Shown here piece after piece: positions 11,917 through 20,217 of a stretch of 64,000 bases of DNA. The notes beneath the pieces are model-generated. The model searched no databases. It had not been told where the DNA came from and worked only from the letters and a program-made list of their open reading frames with translations. The stretch comes from WHTX01 sp038255145 (GTDB lineage: Bacteria; Actinomycetota; Acidimicrobiia; Acidimicrobiales; CAIXPF01). Within the stretch, counting starts at the first letter, position 1. Every line of letters begins with the position of its first letter. Both the position numbers and the translations under genes were made by a program. The stretch is taken from the NCBI GenBank assembly GCA_038255145.1, contig JBBSLP010000022.1, positions 11,661 to 75,660 of the forward strand, given 5' to 3'.

Positions 11917-12840
11917 GTGAGCAACGCTGCCCGACGCCGGCCCCAGCGCGTCGGAGCGGCCGCCCTGTTGGCGGCGGCGCTGGCCGTGCTTCCGGCCACG
12001 GTGGCCGCCGGCGGCGCCAGCATCGGCCCCTCGCCCAACCCGGAGCGACCTCCAACCCCGGTGGCCTCGACCTGTGACCGGGTGCCACCGTCCGACCTGG
12101 TCGGCCTCATCACCGCAGCCCCCGCCCCCACCAGCGAAGCCGATGCCTGCCTCGGCAGAGCGGTCGCAGTCCACCCCGAGGCCAGGACCGATGCCGCCAG
12201 CCTGCGACCGCCCGACCTGGGTGAGCAGCTGGCCCAGGGGGTGCACACCGGTTCCGTGGGCTGCGCCGAGCTCGACTGGTACGAGCAGCGGGCCATCCTC
12301 GCCACCGCCCAGGCCATGACGTTGCGGGCCGCGCTGGCCTGCCCCCCGGTCCCCCCGGTCGTCGACACCGTCACCTACCAGGTGGTGGCCACGGGCCGAC
12401 CCCAGGCCGACGTGGGCGAGTTCCGTCGCCTGGCCGGCCTGGCCCTGGACGACGCCCGGGGTTGGCGCCAGGCCGGGCTGGCCTTCGTCGAGGTGCCCGA
12501 GGGCGGCCGGTTCACCCTCCACCTCAGCGACCCGGCGTCCATGGCCGGGGTCGAGGGGTGCAGCGACGAGTGGAGCTGCAACGCGGGCAACGACGTCCAC
12601 GTCAACGACCTGCGCTGGCGCCAGGCCAGCCCGGCGTGGCTCGCTGCGGGGGCGAGCCTGGCCGACTACCGACGCATGGTGGTGAACCACGAGGTCGGCC
12701 ACTGGCTGGGCTTCGACCACTTCGACTGCGAGGCACCGGGCAACGCCGCCCCCGTGATGCAGCAGCAGTCCAAGGACCTGTTGGGCTGCCGCCCCTCGCC
12801 GTGGCCCCGCCCTGACGAGATCGCCGCCCTGATCTCCTGA
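11917..12840 (+). CDS. Secreted DUF3152 zinc-protease-like protein
   Basis: Exported 307-aa protein of the DUF3152 family. A basic start and hydrophobic helix (residues ~12-32) form the signal peptide. The C-terminal half has the family pattern, including the metal-binding HExxHxxGxxH at H258, E259, H262, G265 and H268, followed by PVMQQQSKDL and a paired cysteine. This motif resembles metzincin proteases; enzymatic activity has not, to my knowledge, been shown for DUF3152. The first ~150 residues contain several cysteines and are less typical. Located between dnaE2 and the HAD gene, and likely a single transcription unit. Confidence 0.85.
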   Translation: MSNAARRRPQRVGAAALLAAALAVLPATVAAGGASIGPSPNPERPPTPVASTCDRVPPSDLVGLITAAPAPTSEADACLGRAVAVHPEARTDAASLRPPDLGEQLAQGVHTGSVGCAELDWYEQRAILATAQAMTLRAALACPPVPPVVDTVTYQVVATGRPQADVGEFRRLAGLALDDARGWRQAGLAFVEVPEGGRFTLHLSDPASMAGVEGCSDEWSCNAGNDVHVNDLRWRQASPAWLAAGASLADYRRMVVNHEVGHWLGFDHFDCEAPGNAAPVMQQQSKDLLGCRPSPWPRPDEIAALIS

Positions 12841-12898
12841 GCATCCCCTCGCCTGGGTGGCGCGGGTGGGTCGGCGCTGATCGGGTAACCCCTCGGTC

Positions 12899-13594
12899 AT
12901 GCCCCCGCCGTCATCCGCCCCGTCATCACCGCCGCGCACCGCCGTCCTCTTCGACATCGACGGCACCCTGGTCGATTCGAACTACCTGCACGTGTCGGCC
13001 TGGCGGCGGGCCTTCGTGGCCCACGGCTACGACGTGCCCTCGGCGTCCATCCACCGCCACATCGGCCAGGGCTCGGGCCAGCTCATGGGCGACCTCATCG
13101 GCCACAGCGACGACGCCGTCAAGGCGGCATGGCGTGAGGGCTTCACCGAGCTGCGCCCCGAGGTCCAGGTGCTGCCCGGGGTGCGCGACCTGCTGAAGGA
13201 CCTGGCCGACCGGGGGGTGGCCGTGGTGCTGGCCACGTCGTCGGAGCCCGAGGACGTCGAGGCCCTGATCGAAGCCATCGACGTGGGCGACGCCGTGACC
13301 GGGGTGACCGACAGCGGTGACGTGGACGAGGCCAAGCCCGACCCCGAGGTCTTCGAGAAGGCCCTCGAGCTGGCCGGGTGCGGCGCCGGTTCGGCCATCG
13401 CCGTGGGCGACACGGTGTGGGACGTCGCCGCCGCCCGTCGGGCCGGCCTCGACTGCATCGGGCTGACCACCGGGGGCATCAGCGCGGCGGAGCTGCTGGA
13501 GGCGGGTGCGGTGGCCGTCTACGGGTCGGCAGCCGAGCTGCACGAAGCCCTCGAGCGCGGCCCCCTGGGCCGCCTGCTGCCGGCCCGCGCCTAG
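12899..13594 (+). CDS. HAD-superfamily hydrolase (phosphatase-like)
   Basis: Haloacid-dehalogenase-type phosphohydrolase, 231 aa. Motif I is FDIDGTLVDS, carrying the nucleophile and acid/base Asp pair. Motif II is the TSSE serine region, motif III includes K in AKPDPEVF, and motif IV is VGDTVWD. The helical cap lies between motifs I and II (residues ~30-95), as in the phosphoglycolate phosphatase/beta-phosphoglucomutase subgroup. The substrate cannot be deduced. The first 15 residues are a Pro/Ser-rich leader, so the start may lie slightly downstream. Confidence 0.87.
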   Translation: MPPPSSAPSSPPRTAVLFDIDGTLVDSNYLHVSAWRRAFVAHGYDVPSASIHRHIGQGSGQLMGDLIGHSDDAVKAAWREGFTELRPEVQVLPGVRDLLKDLADRGVAVVLATSSEPEDVEALIEAIDVGDAVTGVTDSGDVDEAKPDPEVFEKALELAGCGAGSAIAVGDTVWDVAAARRAGLDCIGLTTGGISAAELLEAGAVAVYGSAAELHEALERGPLGRLLPARA

Positions 13595-13621
13595 GTCTCG
13601 GACACCGGCCCGGACGCGCCA

Positions 13622-13656
13622 CGGCCGTCGGCGCCCAGCTGGGGCGGCGACGGCCG
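13622..13656. terminator. Hairpin between convergent HAD and sodA genes
   Basis: A 9-bp outer stem (CGGCCGTCG / CGACGGCCG), one G-G mismatch, and a further CGCC/GGCG stem around the loop. It lies between the ends of two convergent genes, so it can serve both strands. Confidence 0.6.
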
Positions 13657-13696
13657 GTGGGTGAGGGCCCCCTGACGGGAGCCTCGGGAAGAGGTG

Positions 13697-14305
13697 CTAC
13701 TTGGCGGCGTCGAAGCGGTCGCCGACGACGCTCCAGTCGACCACGTTCCACCACGCACCGAGGTACTCGGGGCGGCGGTTGCGGTACTTCAGGTAGTAGG
13801 CGTGCTCCCAGACGTCGTTGCCGAGGATGGGGACCTGGCCGTCACTGACCGGGTTGTCCTGGTTCGGCGTGCTGACGATGGCCAGCTTGCCGCCGTCGAG
13901 CACCAGCCACGCCCAGCCCGAGCCGAAGCGCTTCACACCGGCGTCGTTGAACGCGGTCTTGAAGGTGTCGAAGGCGCCGAAGGTCGAGGTGATGGCGTCA
14001 CCCAGGGCGCCGGTGGGCTCACCACCGCCGTTGGGGCCCATGGTCAGCCAGAACATGGAGTGGTTCACGTGGCCACCAACGTTGTTGCGCACGGCGCCGC
14101 GGATGGCCTCGGGCACCGAGCCCAGGTCCTTCAGCAGCTCCTCGGGCGACTTGGCCTCGAGGTCGGGGTGGTCCTTCAGCGCCGCGTTGGCGTTGTTGAC
14201 GTAGGCGGCGTGGTGCAGGTCGTGGTGGATCTGCATCGTCTCCTCGTCGATGGTGCTCGACAAGGCGTCGTAGGCGTACGGGAGCGGCGGGAGTTCAAGT
14301 GCCAT
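13697..14305 (-). CDS. sodA: Superoxide dismutase (Fe/Mn type)
   Basis: Cytoplasmic Fe/Mn superoxide dismutase of 202 aa that converts superoxide to peroxide and oxygen. The start at 14305 gives the classic N-terminus MALELPPLPYAYDAL and has GGAGG 8 nt upstream; the open frame reaching 14572 is only an extension. Metal ligands are visible: His in the IHHDLHH region, His in NHSMFW, and Asp and His in DVWEHAYYLKY. The metal (Fe or Mn) is not decided by these residues. A TAGTAT -10 box about 70 nt upstream suggests a leader of roughly 60 nt. Confidence 0.95.
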   Translation of the reverse strand: MALELPPLPYAYDALSSTIDEETMQIHHDLHHAAYVNNANAALKDHPDLEAKSPEELLKDLGSVPEAIRGAVRNNVGGHVNHSMFWLTMGPNGGGEPTGALGDAITSTFGAFDTFKTAFNDAGVKRFGSGWAWLVLDGGKLAIVSTPNQDNPVSDGQVPILGNDVWEHAYYLKYRNRRPEYLGAWWNVVDWSVVGDRFDAAK

Positions 14306-14373
14306 CTGGTGGTCCTCCAAGGGGGATCGGCCCATCCCAGCGGGGCGCCGGTCGACCCGGCGCAGCGTGGCGG

Positions 14374-14379
14374 ATACTA
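14374..14379 (-). promoter_or_regulatory. Probable -10 box of sodA
   Basis: TAGTAT within GTTAGTAT on the minus strand. No convincing -35 element. Confidence 0.45.
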
Positions 14380-14411
14380 ACTCCCGCGGTTTCCCCGTCG
14401 AGACGAGGGCC

Positions 14412-14494
14412 AAAACGCAGCCAGGTCGGTGCCGTGGCGAGACCCGTCGCAAAACGCAGCCAGGTCGGTGCCGTGGCGAGACGGCACCGACCTG
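14412..14494. repeat. Direct repeat with a competing inverted arm
   Basis: A 32-bp unit occurs twice, at 14412-14443 and 14451-14482 (39-bp period). Each copy contains CAGGTCGGTGCC. Its exact reverse complement GGCACCGACCTG lies at 14483-14494, making a perfect 12-bp stem with the second copy (10-nt loop) or, alternatively, with the first. It lies 115 nt past the imuB stop and upstream of the sodA promoter, so the stem may end imuAB transcription. The rest of the 14306-14608 gap shows no gene. Confidence 0.75.
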
Positions 14495-14608
14495 ACGCTC
14501 GGTCATCCCGGCTGACGGGGAGCACTCCCGCCAATCGATCGTTCCGACCACCCAATGGATACGGGCGACCACTCAGCAGCGCAGTAGGCCGTCAGTCGCA
14601 GTGCCGGA

Positions 14609-16168
14609 TCAGTCGTAGGTGCCGGTGCAGCCCCAGGTCCCGCCCTCGAGCACGAGCAGGCGGGCCACCCCGCCCTCCAGCACCACCTGGAGCCGGGCCT
14701 GGCGGCGGCGGGCCTCGTCGTCCCACCACCGCTCCTCGACCGGCCACGGCCCGGCCCACGCCTCCACCGCCGACCATGCTCCCCCCTCCAGACGCACCCG
14801 GTCCGGCGGGGCGCTGAGCACGGCCCGCCCGCTGACGTGCACGGCGACGCCCTCGGCGTCGACCACCTCGGTGGGGGTGGGGGGGTCGACCAGCCGGGCC
14901 GGCCAACACGGCAACCGTCCAGGCCAGGGAAGCTCGACGACCCCCACGGTGCGCTCGCCGAGCTCGACGACCCCGGCGGGGACCAGGCGGTACTGCTCGC
15001 CGGGGTGGCGCCCACCCCGGGCCTCGGGCACCCCCACGGCCTCGTTGCCCAGCAGGGCGGCCACCCGGGCCAACGAGCGGGCCGCCCGCTCGGCCGTCTG
15101 GGTCTCGCTGCCCCAGAAGCCCAGCTGACGGCCCCGGGCGGGGACCACCTCGTGCGGGACCAGGGCCAGGTTCACCAGACCCCCGGTGGGGCGGACCGCC
15201 GCGGGACCGTCGAGCCACCCCTCGAGCTGCCACCGGGCCCGTTCGACCACGGCCGCGGGGTGCAGGGCGCCCTCGTCCCGCCACAGCCGCACCAGGCTCT
15301 CGCCGTGCTCGGTCTCGGCCTCCACGGCCAGGCGGGTGCAGGCCAGGCCGAGCTGGTCGAGGCGCTCCCCCAGCTCGTCGGCCAGGGCCCGCACCACGAA
15401 GGCGGCCTGGTCCACCCGCTCGAGGGGGGGATCGAGGGTGCGGCGGGCCCACAGCTCGGGCGGGGGGCGCCGGGCGTCGAGGGGGCGGTCGTCATCGCCG
15501 CGGGCCAGGCGGTGGGCGTGCACCCCGGCAGGGCCGAAGCGGCCGAGCACGTCGCTCTCGGGCAGGGCGGCCAGATCACCCAGGGTGCGCAGGCCCAGCT
15601 GCCACAGCACCTCGACCAGGTCGGGCTGGTCCAGGCTGGTCAGGGGCAGGGGGGCCAGGAAGACGGCGCTACCCCGGGGGGCCACCACCAGGGGCGGGAC
15701 CGAGCGCCGGGCGGCCCACACCGCGGCGAACCAGCCATCGGCCACCCCCACCCGACAGCCGCCGCGCCCACCCTGGCCCGTGCCCCCACGCAGGGCACCC
15801 TGCACGGCCCGGTGCACCGCGGCGACCAGGGCCTCGTCCCCCCCGTGGTAGCGGGAGGGGCCCCGGGTGCCCACCGCGCACAACCCGGGCTCGCCCACCT
15901 CGACCAGGGGGGCGAAGGTCTCCACCGCGGCGACCACGGGCTCGAAGGCCCGGGCCTCCCGGGCCGGGTCGCGCTCCAGCGTGACCAGCTCGGGACAGCG
16001 ACCCTGGGCCTCGCGGCGGCGCAGGCCGACGGCGACCCCGGCCCGGCGGGCGGCAGGGGTGCAGGCCAGCACCCGGTTGGCCACCAGCACCGCCGCGGCC
16101 TGCCCCGGCGGCACCCCCCAGGCCCGCACCGGCCAGTCGCCACACCACACCGCCATGGTGCGGGTCAC
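14609..16168 (-). CDS. imuB: ImuB, Y-family polymerase-like mutasome adaptor
   Basis: Actinobacterial ImuB (519 aa), a Y-family DNA polymerase relative that in studied species is catalytically dead and links DnaE2 to the sliding clamp. The opening VWCGDWPVRAWG aligns with the usual ImuB WFPDWPV start. QLGFWG at residues 348-353 matches the beta-clamp-binding motif QLxLWG of this family. The region ~185-300 carries the helix-hairpin-helix and little-finger features, with GLRTLGDLAALPESDV. It overlaps imuA by ATGA, so the two are co-translated. Expression should follow the LexA box upstream of imuA. Confidence 0.9.
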   Translation of the reverse strand: MTRTMAVWCGDWPVRAWGVPPGQAAAVLVANRVLACTPAARRAGVAVGLRRREAQGRCPELVTLERDPAREARAFEPVVAAVETFAPLVEVGEPGLCAVGTRGPSRYHGGDEALVAAVHRAVQGALRGGTGQGGRGGCRVGVADGWFAAVWAARRSVPPLVVAPRGSAVFLAPLPLTSLDQPDLVEVLWQLGLRTLGDLAALPESDVLGRFGPAGVHAHRLARGDDDRPLDARRPPPELWARRTLDPPLERVDQAAFVVRALADELGERLDQLGLACTRLAVEAETEHGESLVRLWRDEGALHPAAVVERARWQLEGWLDGPAAVRPTGGLVNLALVPHEVVPARGRQLGFWGSETQTAERAARSLARVAALLGNEAVGVPEARGGRHPGEQYRLVPAGVVELGERTVGVVELPWPGRLPCWPARLVDPPTPTEVVDAEGVAVHVSGRAVLSAPPDRVRLEGGAWSAVEAWAGPWPVEERWWDDEARRRQARLQVVLEGGVARLLVLEGGTWGCTGTYD

Positions 16169-16986
16169 GACGATGGCCTGGGTGCTGGACTGGCGGCGGG
16201 AGCCCCGCTGTTGGCAGGAGTCCGCCAGGCCCGTGAGGGGCGCCGGGCCACGGGGGCCACGATGCTCAGGGCGGGGCGACCACCCAGCTCATGGACCTCG
16301 TCAGGAGCGGGGGCGGTCGTCACCCGGCCGTGCTCGTCGGGCAGCCACAGCCAGCCCCGGCGGGGACGGTCGGCACCGCGACGGCCGCCCACGGCCACGG
16401 CCACCCGGCGGGCCCGACAGCTGCCCCAACCCTGGCCGATCCCCTCCCACACCGACGCCTCGACGGTCACGGCCAGCTCGGCCGGTTCGGGCCAGCGACC
16501 CGGCGGCCAGCCCACCTGGACCAGGACCGCGCCCCGTTCGCGCACCCTGGCCCCCAGCCGACGGGCCGCGGTGGCCGCCAGGCGGGGTGGGGGGCCCACC
16601 AGCACCAGGTCGAAGCCGTCGAGCAGGGCGGCCACCACCGTGGGCCACGACGCCGGAGGTGGCGCGGCGACGATGGCCACCCGGTCGAGGGACAGGCCCA
16701 GGTCATGGGCCGCAGCCAGGCCGAAGCCATCCACGCCCACCACCGCAGCCCACGAACCCGACGACACCGCCCCCGCGGCCAGGGCCACAGCCAGAGACGT
16801 GGCTCCGGTGGGGCTGGCGGCATGGCTGGCCGTGGCCGTGACCTGGCCCCGGACCAGCCCGCCCCGGGGGAGCAGGGAGGCGAGGGCGTCGACCACGGGC
16901 AGGAGCTGATCGGCGGCCAGGACCAGGGGGCGCACCCGTTCGGCCAACGCCGCCATGCTCAGCCCACCGGCGCCCGAGGTAGCCAC
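16165..16986 (-). CDS. imuA: ImuA' (RecA-like mutasome subunit)
   Basis: ImuA', a RecA-fold accessory protein of the ImuA'-ImuB-DnaE2 mutasome, 273 aa. Visible features are MAALAERVRPLVLAADQLL at the N-terminus, a degenerate P-loop region ASPTGATSLAVALAA, and the two strands VVGVDGFGL and DLVLVGPPP. GTG 16986 is chosen because it gives the same LexA-box/-10/start spacing as dnaE2; ATG 16956 is possible. The C-terminal 30 residues are Pro/Ala/Ser-rich. Stop overlaps the imuB ATG. An N-terminal extension of the frame to 17166 would pass through the operator and is rejected. Confidence 0.87.
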   Translation of the reverse strand: MATSGAGGLSMAALAERVRPLVLAADQLLPVVDALASLLPRGGLVRGQVTATASHAASPTGATSLAVALAAGAVSSGSWAAVVGVDGFGLAAAHDLGLSLDRVAIVAAPPPASWPTVVAALLDGFDLVLVGPPPRLAATAARRLGARVRERGAVLVQVGWPPGRWPEPAELAVTVEASVWEGIGQGWGSCRARRVAVAVGGRRGADRPRRGWLWLPDEHGRVTTAPAPDEVHELGGRPALSIVAPVARRPSRAWRTPANSGAPAASPAPRPSS

Positions 16987-16992
16987 GGCCCC

Positions 16993-16998
16993 ATGGTA
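16993..16998 (-). promoter_or_regulatory. -10 box of imuA promoter
   Basis: TACCAT on the minus strand, 6 nt before GTG 16986 and 1 nt after the LexA box. Confidence 0.65.
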
Positions 16999-16999
16999 A

Positions 17000-17013
17000 C
17001 GAACATGCGTTCG
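17000..17013 (-). promoter_or_regulatory. LexA (SOS) box of imuA-imuB
   Basis: CGAACGCATGTTCG on the minus strand, a full match to CGAAC-N4-GTTCG. Its spacing to the -10 box and start codon is identical to that at dnaE2. Confidence 0.9.
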
Positions 17014-17098
17014 CACTTGTCCAGCGGTCGGCCGATGTCCCTGCTGACCTGGGTGACGGCGACGGTCGACAGCGATGGGCGGTGGCGGCCGGGGCGGC

Positions 17099-17932
17099 TC
17101 AGCGCCGCTGCAGCGCCTCGATGACGGCCACGGCTCCGCGACCGTCGGCTGCCCAGGCCTGGGCACCGAGGGCCAGGGCGTGCTCCTCGTCGACCACGGC
17201 CTGGCCGCCGAGCACCACGGGCACCAGGGGCATCGCCGCCCGCACCGCGGTCACCACCGAGACCACCTCCTCGTCCCTCCCGGGGATGGTGGCGCTGACG
17301 CACACGGCCACCAGGCGGTCGATCCGTCCGGCCAACAGGGCGAAGCCGCTGGCGGGCACGTCCGCCCCCAGGTCTTCACCCTCGAAGCCGGCCTGGCGGA
17401 ACAGGTCGACGAGGATGGTCACGGCCACGTCGTGGCGCTCGCCGGGGACGCAGCCGACGATGATGGCGCCGCGGGCCCGACCCCGGCGTCGGAAGCGGGG
17501 GGAGAGGCGGCCCAGGGCCTGGCGCACGACGACGCTGGCCCGGCGTTCGTCGACCACATCGATCTCGCCCGCCGCCCAGCGGTCACCGACCCGGTGCAGG
17601 GCGGGGGTGATCATGTCCAGGTAGACGTCCTCGGCGCTGTAACCGGCCACCATGGCGGCCTCGATGATCGACCAGCACCCGGGAGCGTCGCCCGCCACCA
17701 GTCGGGTCTCGAGACGGCTCGACCAGTCGACGGGTTGGCGCACCAGGGGTGCCGCATCGGCAGGCTGCACGGTGCGGTTGCAGAAGCGGTCGAGCTCCTC
17801 GGGATCGACGTGCCAGGTGGAGCCGACCTTGGTGGCGTCGAGCTGGCCGAGCCGCACGTAGCGGTACACGGTCATGTAGTGGACGCCCAGCGCCTCGGCG
17901 ACCTCGTGCAGCGTCAACTGGGAACGGGACAC
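17099..17932 (-). CDS. HTH/B12-binding-domain regulator (CarH/LitR-like)
   Basis: Probable transcription factor, 277 aa. Residues ~5-50 form an excisionase/MerR-type helix-turn-helix (TLHEVAEALGVHYMTVYRY), ~60-145 the four-helix B12-capping domain, and ~150-270 a Rossmann B12-binding domain. The lower-ligand His is kept in GERHDVA (family DxHxxG, with Ala in place of Gly), as are SATI and VLGGQ. In CarH-like photoreceptors the cap has WH and then EH nine residues on; here these read WA and ER, so the light-state His ligand is missing. GGAGG before the GTG sets the start; the open frame to 18262 is an extension. Targets are unknown, but mutAB lies 17 kb away. Confidence 0.82.
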   Translation of the reverse strand: MSRSQLTLHEVAEALGVHYMTVYRYVRLGQLDATKVGSTWHVDPEELDRFCNRTVQPADAAPLVRQPVDWSSRLETRLVAGDAPGCWSIIEAAMVAGYSAEDVYLDMITPALHRVGDRWAAGEIDVVDERRASVVVRQALGRLSPRFRRRGRARGAIIVGCVPGERHDVAVTILVDLFRQAGFEGEDLGADVPASGFALLAGRIDRLVAVCVSATIPGRDEEVVSVVTAVRAAMPLVPVVLGGQAVVDEEHALALGAQAWAADGRGAVAVIEALQRR

Positions 17933-18038
17933 GCCGCCTCCAGCCACCTGTAGCGAGCGTCGGGTCGAGCCTATGGCACCCCCGGGTGGGGACCCCGCGT
18001 CGAAGACCCCACCTCCCGAAGGGTGGCGATCGACGCCG

Positions 18039-18491
18039 TCAGTCAGCGACGGGCGCAGACGTCTCGGCGGCTGCTCCCTCGGCGGCTTCCCCTTCGACCG
18101 CATTGACCACTGCCGCGTCGACCACTGCTGCATCGACCACTGCCGCGTCGACCACGGTGCCCTCGGCGACGAGTGCCGGGGTCTCGGCCGCGACAGCCAC
18201 GGCGGCGACAGGGGGGTAGTAGAGGTACAGGTCCTCCACGATCTCCTTGATCCCGGTGGCATCGTGGCTGTCGGTGCGCACGGTGATGACGTTGCCGTTC
18301 ACGTGGATCGAGTGGATGCCGCCCCGTTCGAGCAGTCGCCGGGCCAGCACGTCGACCGGGCGGTTCCGCTGCGGCGGGCGGTCCGGGGTGAACGTGTCGT
18401 GGCCCATGCCCGACAGCACCCGGTTGGTCTCGTACTGGATGACCCCGGGGAGGCTGGTGAGCTTCTCGATGACGGTGACAGGCTGACCCAT
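18039..18491 (-). CDS. NifU N-terminal-like (Nfu_N) small protein with repeat tail
   Basis: Protein of 150 aa. Residues 1-90 resemble the NifU/Nfu N-terminal domain found in short actinobacterial proteins: PGVIQYETNRVLSGMGHD, then a basic stretch, LARRLLERGGIHSIHV and EIVEDLYLYY. No Fe-S cysteines are present, so it is not a full scaffold; its role is unknown. Residues ~95-150 are an Ala/Val-rich tail built on VVDAA repeats (a 15-bp DNA repeat) and likely disordered. TAGGCT sits 9 nt before the ATG, suggesting a leaderless mRNA. Confidence 0.75.
   Translation of the reverse strand: MGQPVTVIEKLTSLPGVIQYETNRVLSGMGHDTFTPDRPPQRNRPVDVLARRLLERGGIHSIHVNGNVITVRTDSHDATGIKEIVEDLYLYYPPVAAVAVAAETPALVAEGTVVDAAVVDAAVVDAAVVNAVEGEAAEGAAAETSAPVAD
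18101..18160. repeat. 15-bp tandem repeat, 4 copies, inside the NifU-N-like gene
   Basis: Four units at 18101, 18116, 18131 and 18146, differing by one to three bases, encode the VVDAA tail. Because the unit is a multiple of three, copy-number change would not shift the frame. Confidence 0.85.
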
Positions 18492-18503
18492 GGCGGCCGG
18501 AGC

Positions 18504-18914
18504 CTACCGACTGGCGGCGGCGCCGGCCATGCGGTGCCCGGCGCGGGCCTGACGGCGCAGGTGGGCCAACGTCCACAGGGACAGGGCCGTGGCCACCAGG
18601 GCCAGCACCACGTGCACGACCACGAAGGCGGCTTCGTGCCCGTTGCCGGCCATGAGCACGGTGCGGACGGCCCAGTAGGCCATGGTCCACAGGGCGAAGG
18701 CGGCGACCACGACCTCGAGGCCGCCCCGCCACCACGCCGCCAACGTCACCGCGCCGCCGACCACGAAGATGGCCACCGGCACCAGCCACAGCACCCGCTC
18801 ACCCCCGCTCAGGGACGCGTCCTCGGCGATGTTGCGGGCCCGGCTGATCCACACGAGCACGCTGTAGGCACCGAACACCAGCAACGGCCACCCGGCACGA
18901 CGCCTGCCCGTCAT
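18504..18914 (-). CDS. Small four-helix membrane protein
   Basis: Unrecognised inner-membrane protein of 136 aa with four hydrophobic helices at about residues 8-27, 43-64, 67-89 and 94-118, and a basic C-terminus. The ATG at 18914 gives a short basic N-terminus (MTGRRRAGW); the longer frame to 19484 crosses rnhB and is false. It follows the NifU-N-like gene's promoter region but has no evident partner. No domain assigned. Confidence 0.7.
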   Translation of the reverse strand: MTGRRRAGWPLLVFGAYSVLVWISRARNIAEDASLSGGERVLWLVPVAIFVVGGAVTLAAWWRGGLEVVVAAFALWTMAYWAVRTVLMAGNGHEAAFVVVHVVLALVATALSLWTLAHLRRQARAGHRMAGAAASR

Positions 18915-18980
18915 GGGGCGGTCAGGGCCAGGCACGTCTTGTCGCTGCACCCCACCGAACGTAGCCCGGCCCCTTCTCCG

Positions 18981-19019
18981 CCGATGAACCGCGCCGATGA
19001 ACCGCGCCGATGAACCGCG
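18981..19019. repeat. 13-bp tandem repeat, 3 perfect copies
   Basis: CCGATGAACCGCG three times head to tail in the gap between the membrane-protein gene's start side and the rnhB stop. Non-coding. Confidence 0.9.
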
Positions 19020-19030
19020 CTGGGCTGAGC

Positions 19031-19738
19031 TCAGAACAGGGAGGGCTGGTCGTCGAGCTCGACGGGACGGGGGCGGTGCAGCCCCGGCCACGGCAGGTGG
19101 TCCATGAACACCCAGGCCCGACGGTGGATGGCACTGGGACCGATGCCCTTGAGCGCCACCTTGTGGCGGGGGCAGGGATAGCCCTTGTTGAGCTCGAAGT
19201 CCCAGAACGGGTAGCTCTCGGCCTCGGCCCGCATGATGCGGTCCCTGGTCACCTTGGCCAGGATCGACGCCGCGGCGATGGACAGGCAGGTGGCGTCGCC
19301 CTTGATGATGCGCCGGCTCCTCCCCCCACCCACGAAGTCCCAGTTGCCGTCGATCAGCACCTGGTCGGGCGCCACCCCCAGGCCCTCGATGGCCCGGCGG
19401 GCGGCCAGCTTCTGCGCCGCGGACATGCCCAGGCCGTCGCACTCCTCCTGGGAGGCGTGCCCGACCGACCACGCCGTGCACCACTCGGCGATGCGGTCGA
19501 ACATGGCTTCGCGCTCGCGCTCGCTGAGCATCTTGGAGTCGCGGACCTTGTTGACCCGCCGGTCACGGGGCAGCACGGCGGCGCCCACGGTGATGGGGCC
19601 GGCCCACGAACCCCGCCCGACCTCGTCGACGCCCACCACCACCTGGTGCCCGGCGTCCCACAACTCGCGCTCGACGGCCAGGGACGGCGCGCTGGCCCGC
19701 AGGGCTCGCCGGAGACGGGGCACGGCCGCGCTGCTCAT
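19031..19738 (-). CDS. rnhB: Ribonuclease HII
   Basis: RNase HII (235 aa) removes ribonucleotides misincorporated in DNA and RNA primers. The acidic active site begins in VGVDEVGRGSWAGP, with later Asp residues in VLIDGN and the KGDATCLSIAAASILAKVTRD region and the Tyr of ELNKGYPCPRH helping sense the RNA-DNA junction. Length is close to family size. TAGCGT lies 7 nt before the ATG, so it is probably leaderless. Confidence 0.94.
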   Translation of the reverse strand: MSSAAVPRLRRALRASAPSLAVERELWDAGHQVVVGVDEVGRGSWAGPITVGAAVLPRDRRVNKVRDSKMLSEREREAMFDRIAEWCTAWSVGHASQEECDGLGMSAAQKLAARRAIEGLGVAPDQVLIDGNWDFVGGGRSRRIIKGDATCLSIAAASILAKVTRDRIMRAEAESYPFWDFELNKGYPCPRHKVALKGIGPSAIHRRAWVFMDHLPWPGLHRPRPVELDDQPSLF

Positions 19739-19745
19739 CGGGCGG

Positions 19746-19751
19746 ACGCTA
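19746..19751 (-). promoter_or_regulatory. -10 box of rnhB
   Basis: TAGCGT on the minus strand, 7 nt from the ATG at 19738. Confidence 0.55.
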
Positions 19752-19797
19752 CCCGAGCACCGCGGCGCGAAGCTGCCCCGGCCCGGCCGACATCAGC

Positions 19798-20205
19798 TCA
19801 GTCGAGCGCGGCCACGTTGGCCGCCTCTGAGGCGTCGGCCTCGGTGCCCAGGAACGCCTCGACCAGCTCGGACGCCACCACCGGCGAGGTCAGCCGCAGG
19901 CCCAGGGCCAGCACGTTGGCGTCGTTCCAGCGCCGGGCGCCCCGGGCGGTCTCGGCGTCGGTGCACAGGGCGGCACGGGCCCCGGGCACCTTGTTGGCGG
20001 CCATGGACACCCCGGTGCCCGTCCAGCAGCACACGATGCCCCGCTCGGCGTCGCCCCCGGCCACGGCCCGACCGACCGCAGCACCTGCCTGGGGCCAGGG
20101 CACGCCCTCGCCCACCACCACCAGCTCGTGACCGGCGGCCACCAGATCGGCCTTGACCTGCTCGGTCACCGTCGTCACCTCATCGGTCGCGAAGGCCACC
20201 CGCAC
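19798..20205 (-). CDS. RpiB/LacA/LacB-family sugar-phosphate isomerase
   Basis: Protein of 135 aa in the RpiB/LacAB family, whose members interconvert ribose-5-phosphate and ribulose-5-phosphate or similar sugar phosphates. The active-site cysteine region is GIVCCWTGTGVSMAANK (C59/C60), and GARAALCTD and RRWNDANVLALG match the conserved helix segments. The N-terminus MRVAFATDE is shorter than the usual MKIAIGSDHAG, and the usual His is absent, so specificity for ribose-5-phosphate is uncertain. GTG start 6 nt after TAGCGT. Confidence 0.82.
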   Translation of the reverse strand: MRVAFATDEVTTVTEQVKADLVAAGHELVVVGEGVPWPQAGAAVGRAVAGGDAERGIVCCWTGTGVSMAANKVPGARAALCTDAETARGARRWNDANVLALGLRLTSPVVASELVEAFLGTEADASEAANVAALD

Positions 20206-20211
20206 GCCCGG

Positions 20212-20217
20212 ACGCTA
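20212..20217 (-). promoter_or_regulatory. -10 box of the RpiB-family gene
   Basis: TAGCGT on the minus strand, 6 nt from GTG 20205. Confidence 0.55.

Noticed and set aside
14837..16909. 690-aa open frame on the plus strand
   Set aside because: Antisense to imuB and imuA; shadow composition.
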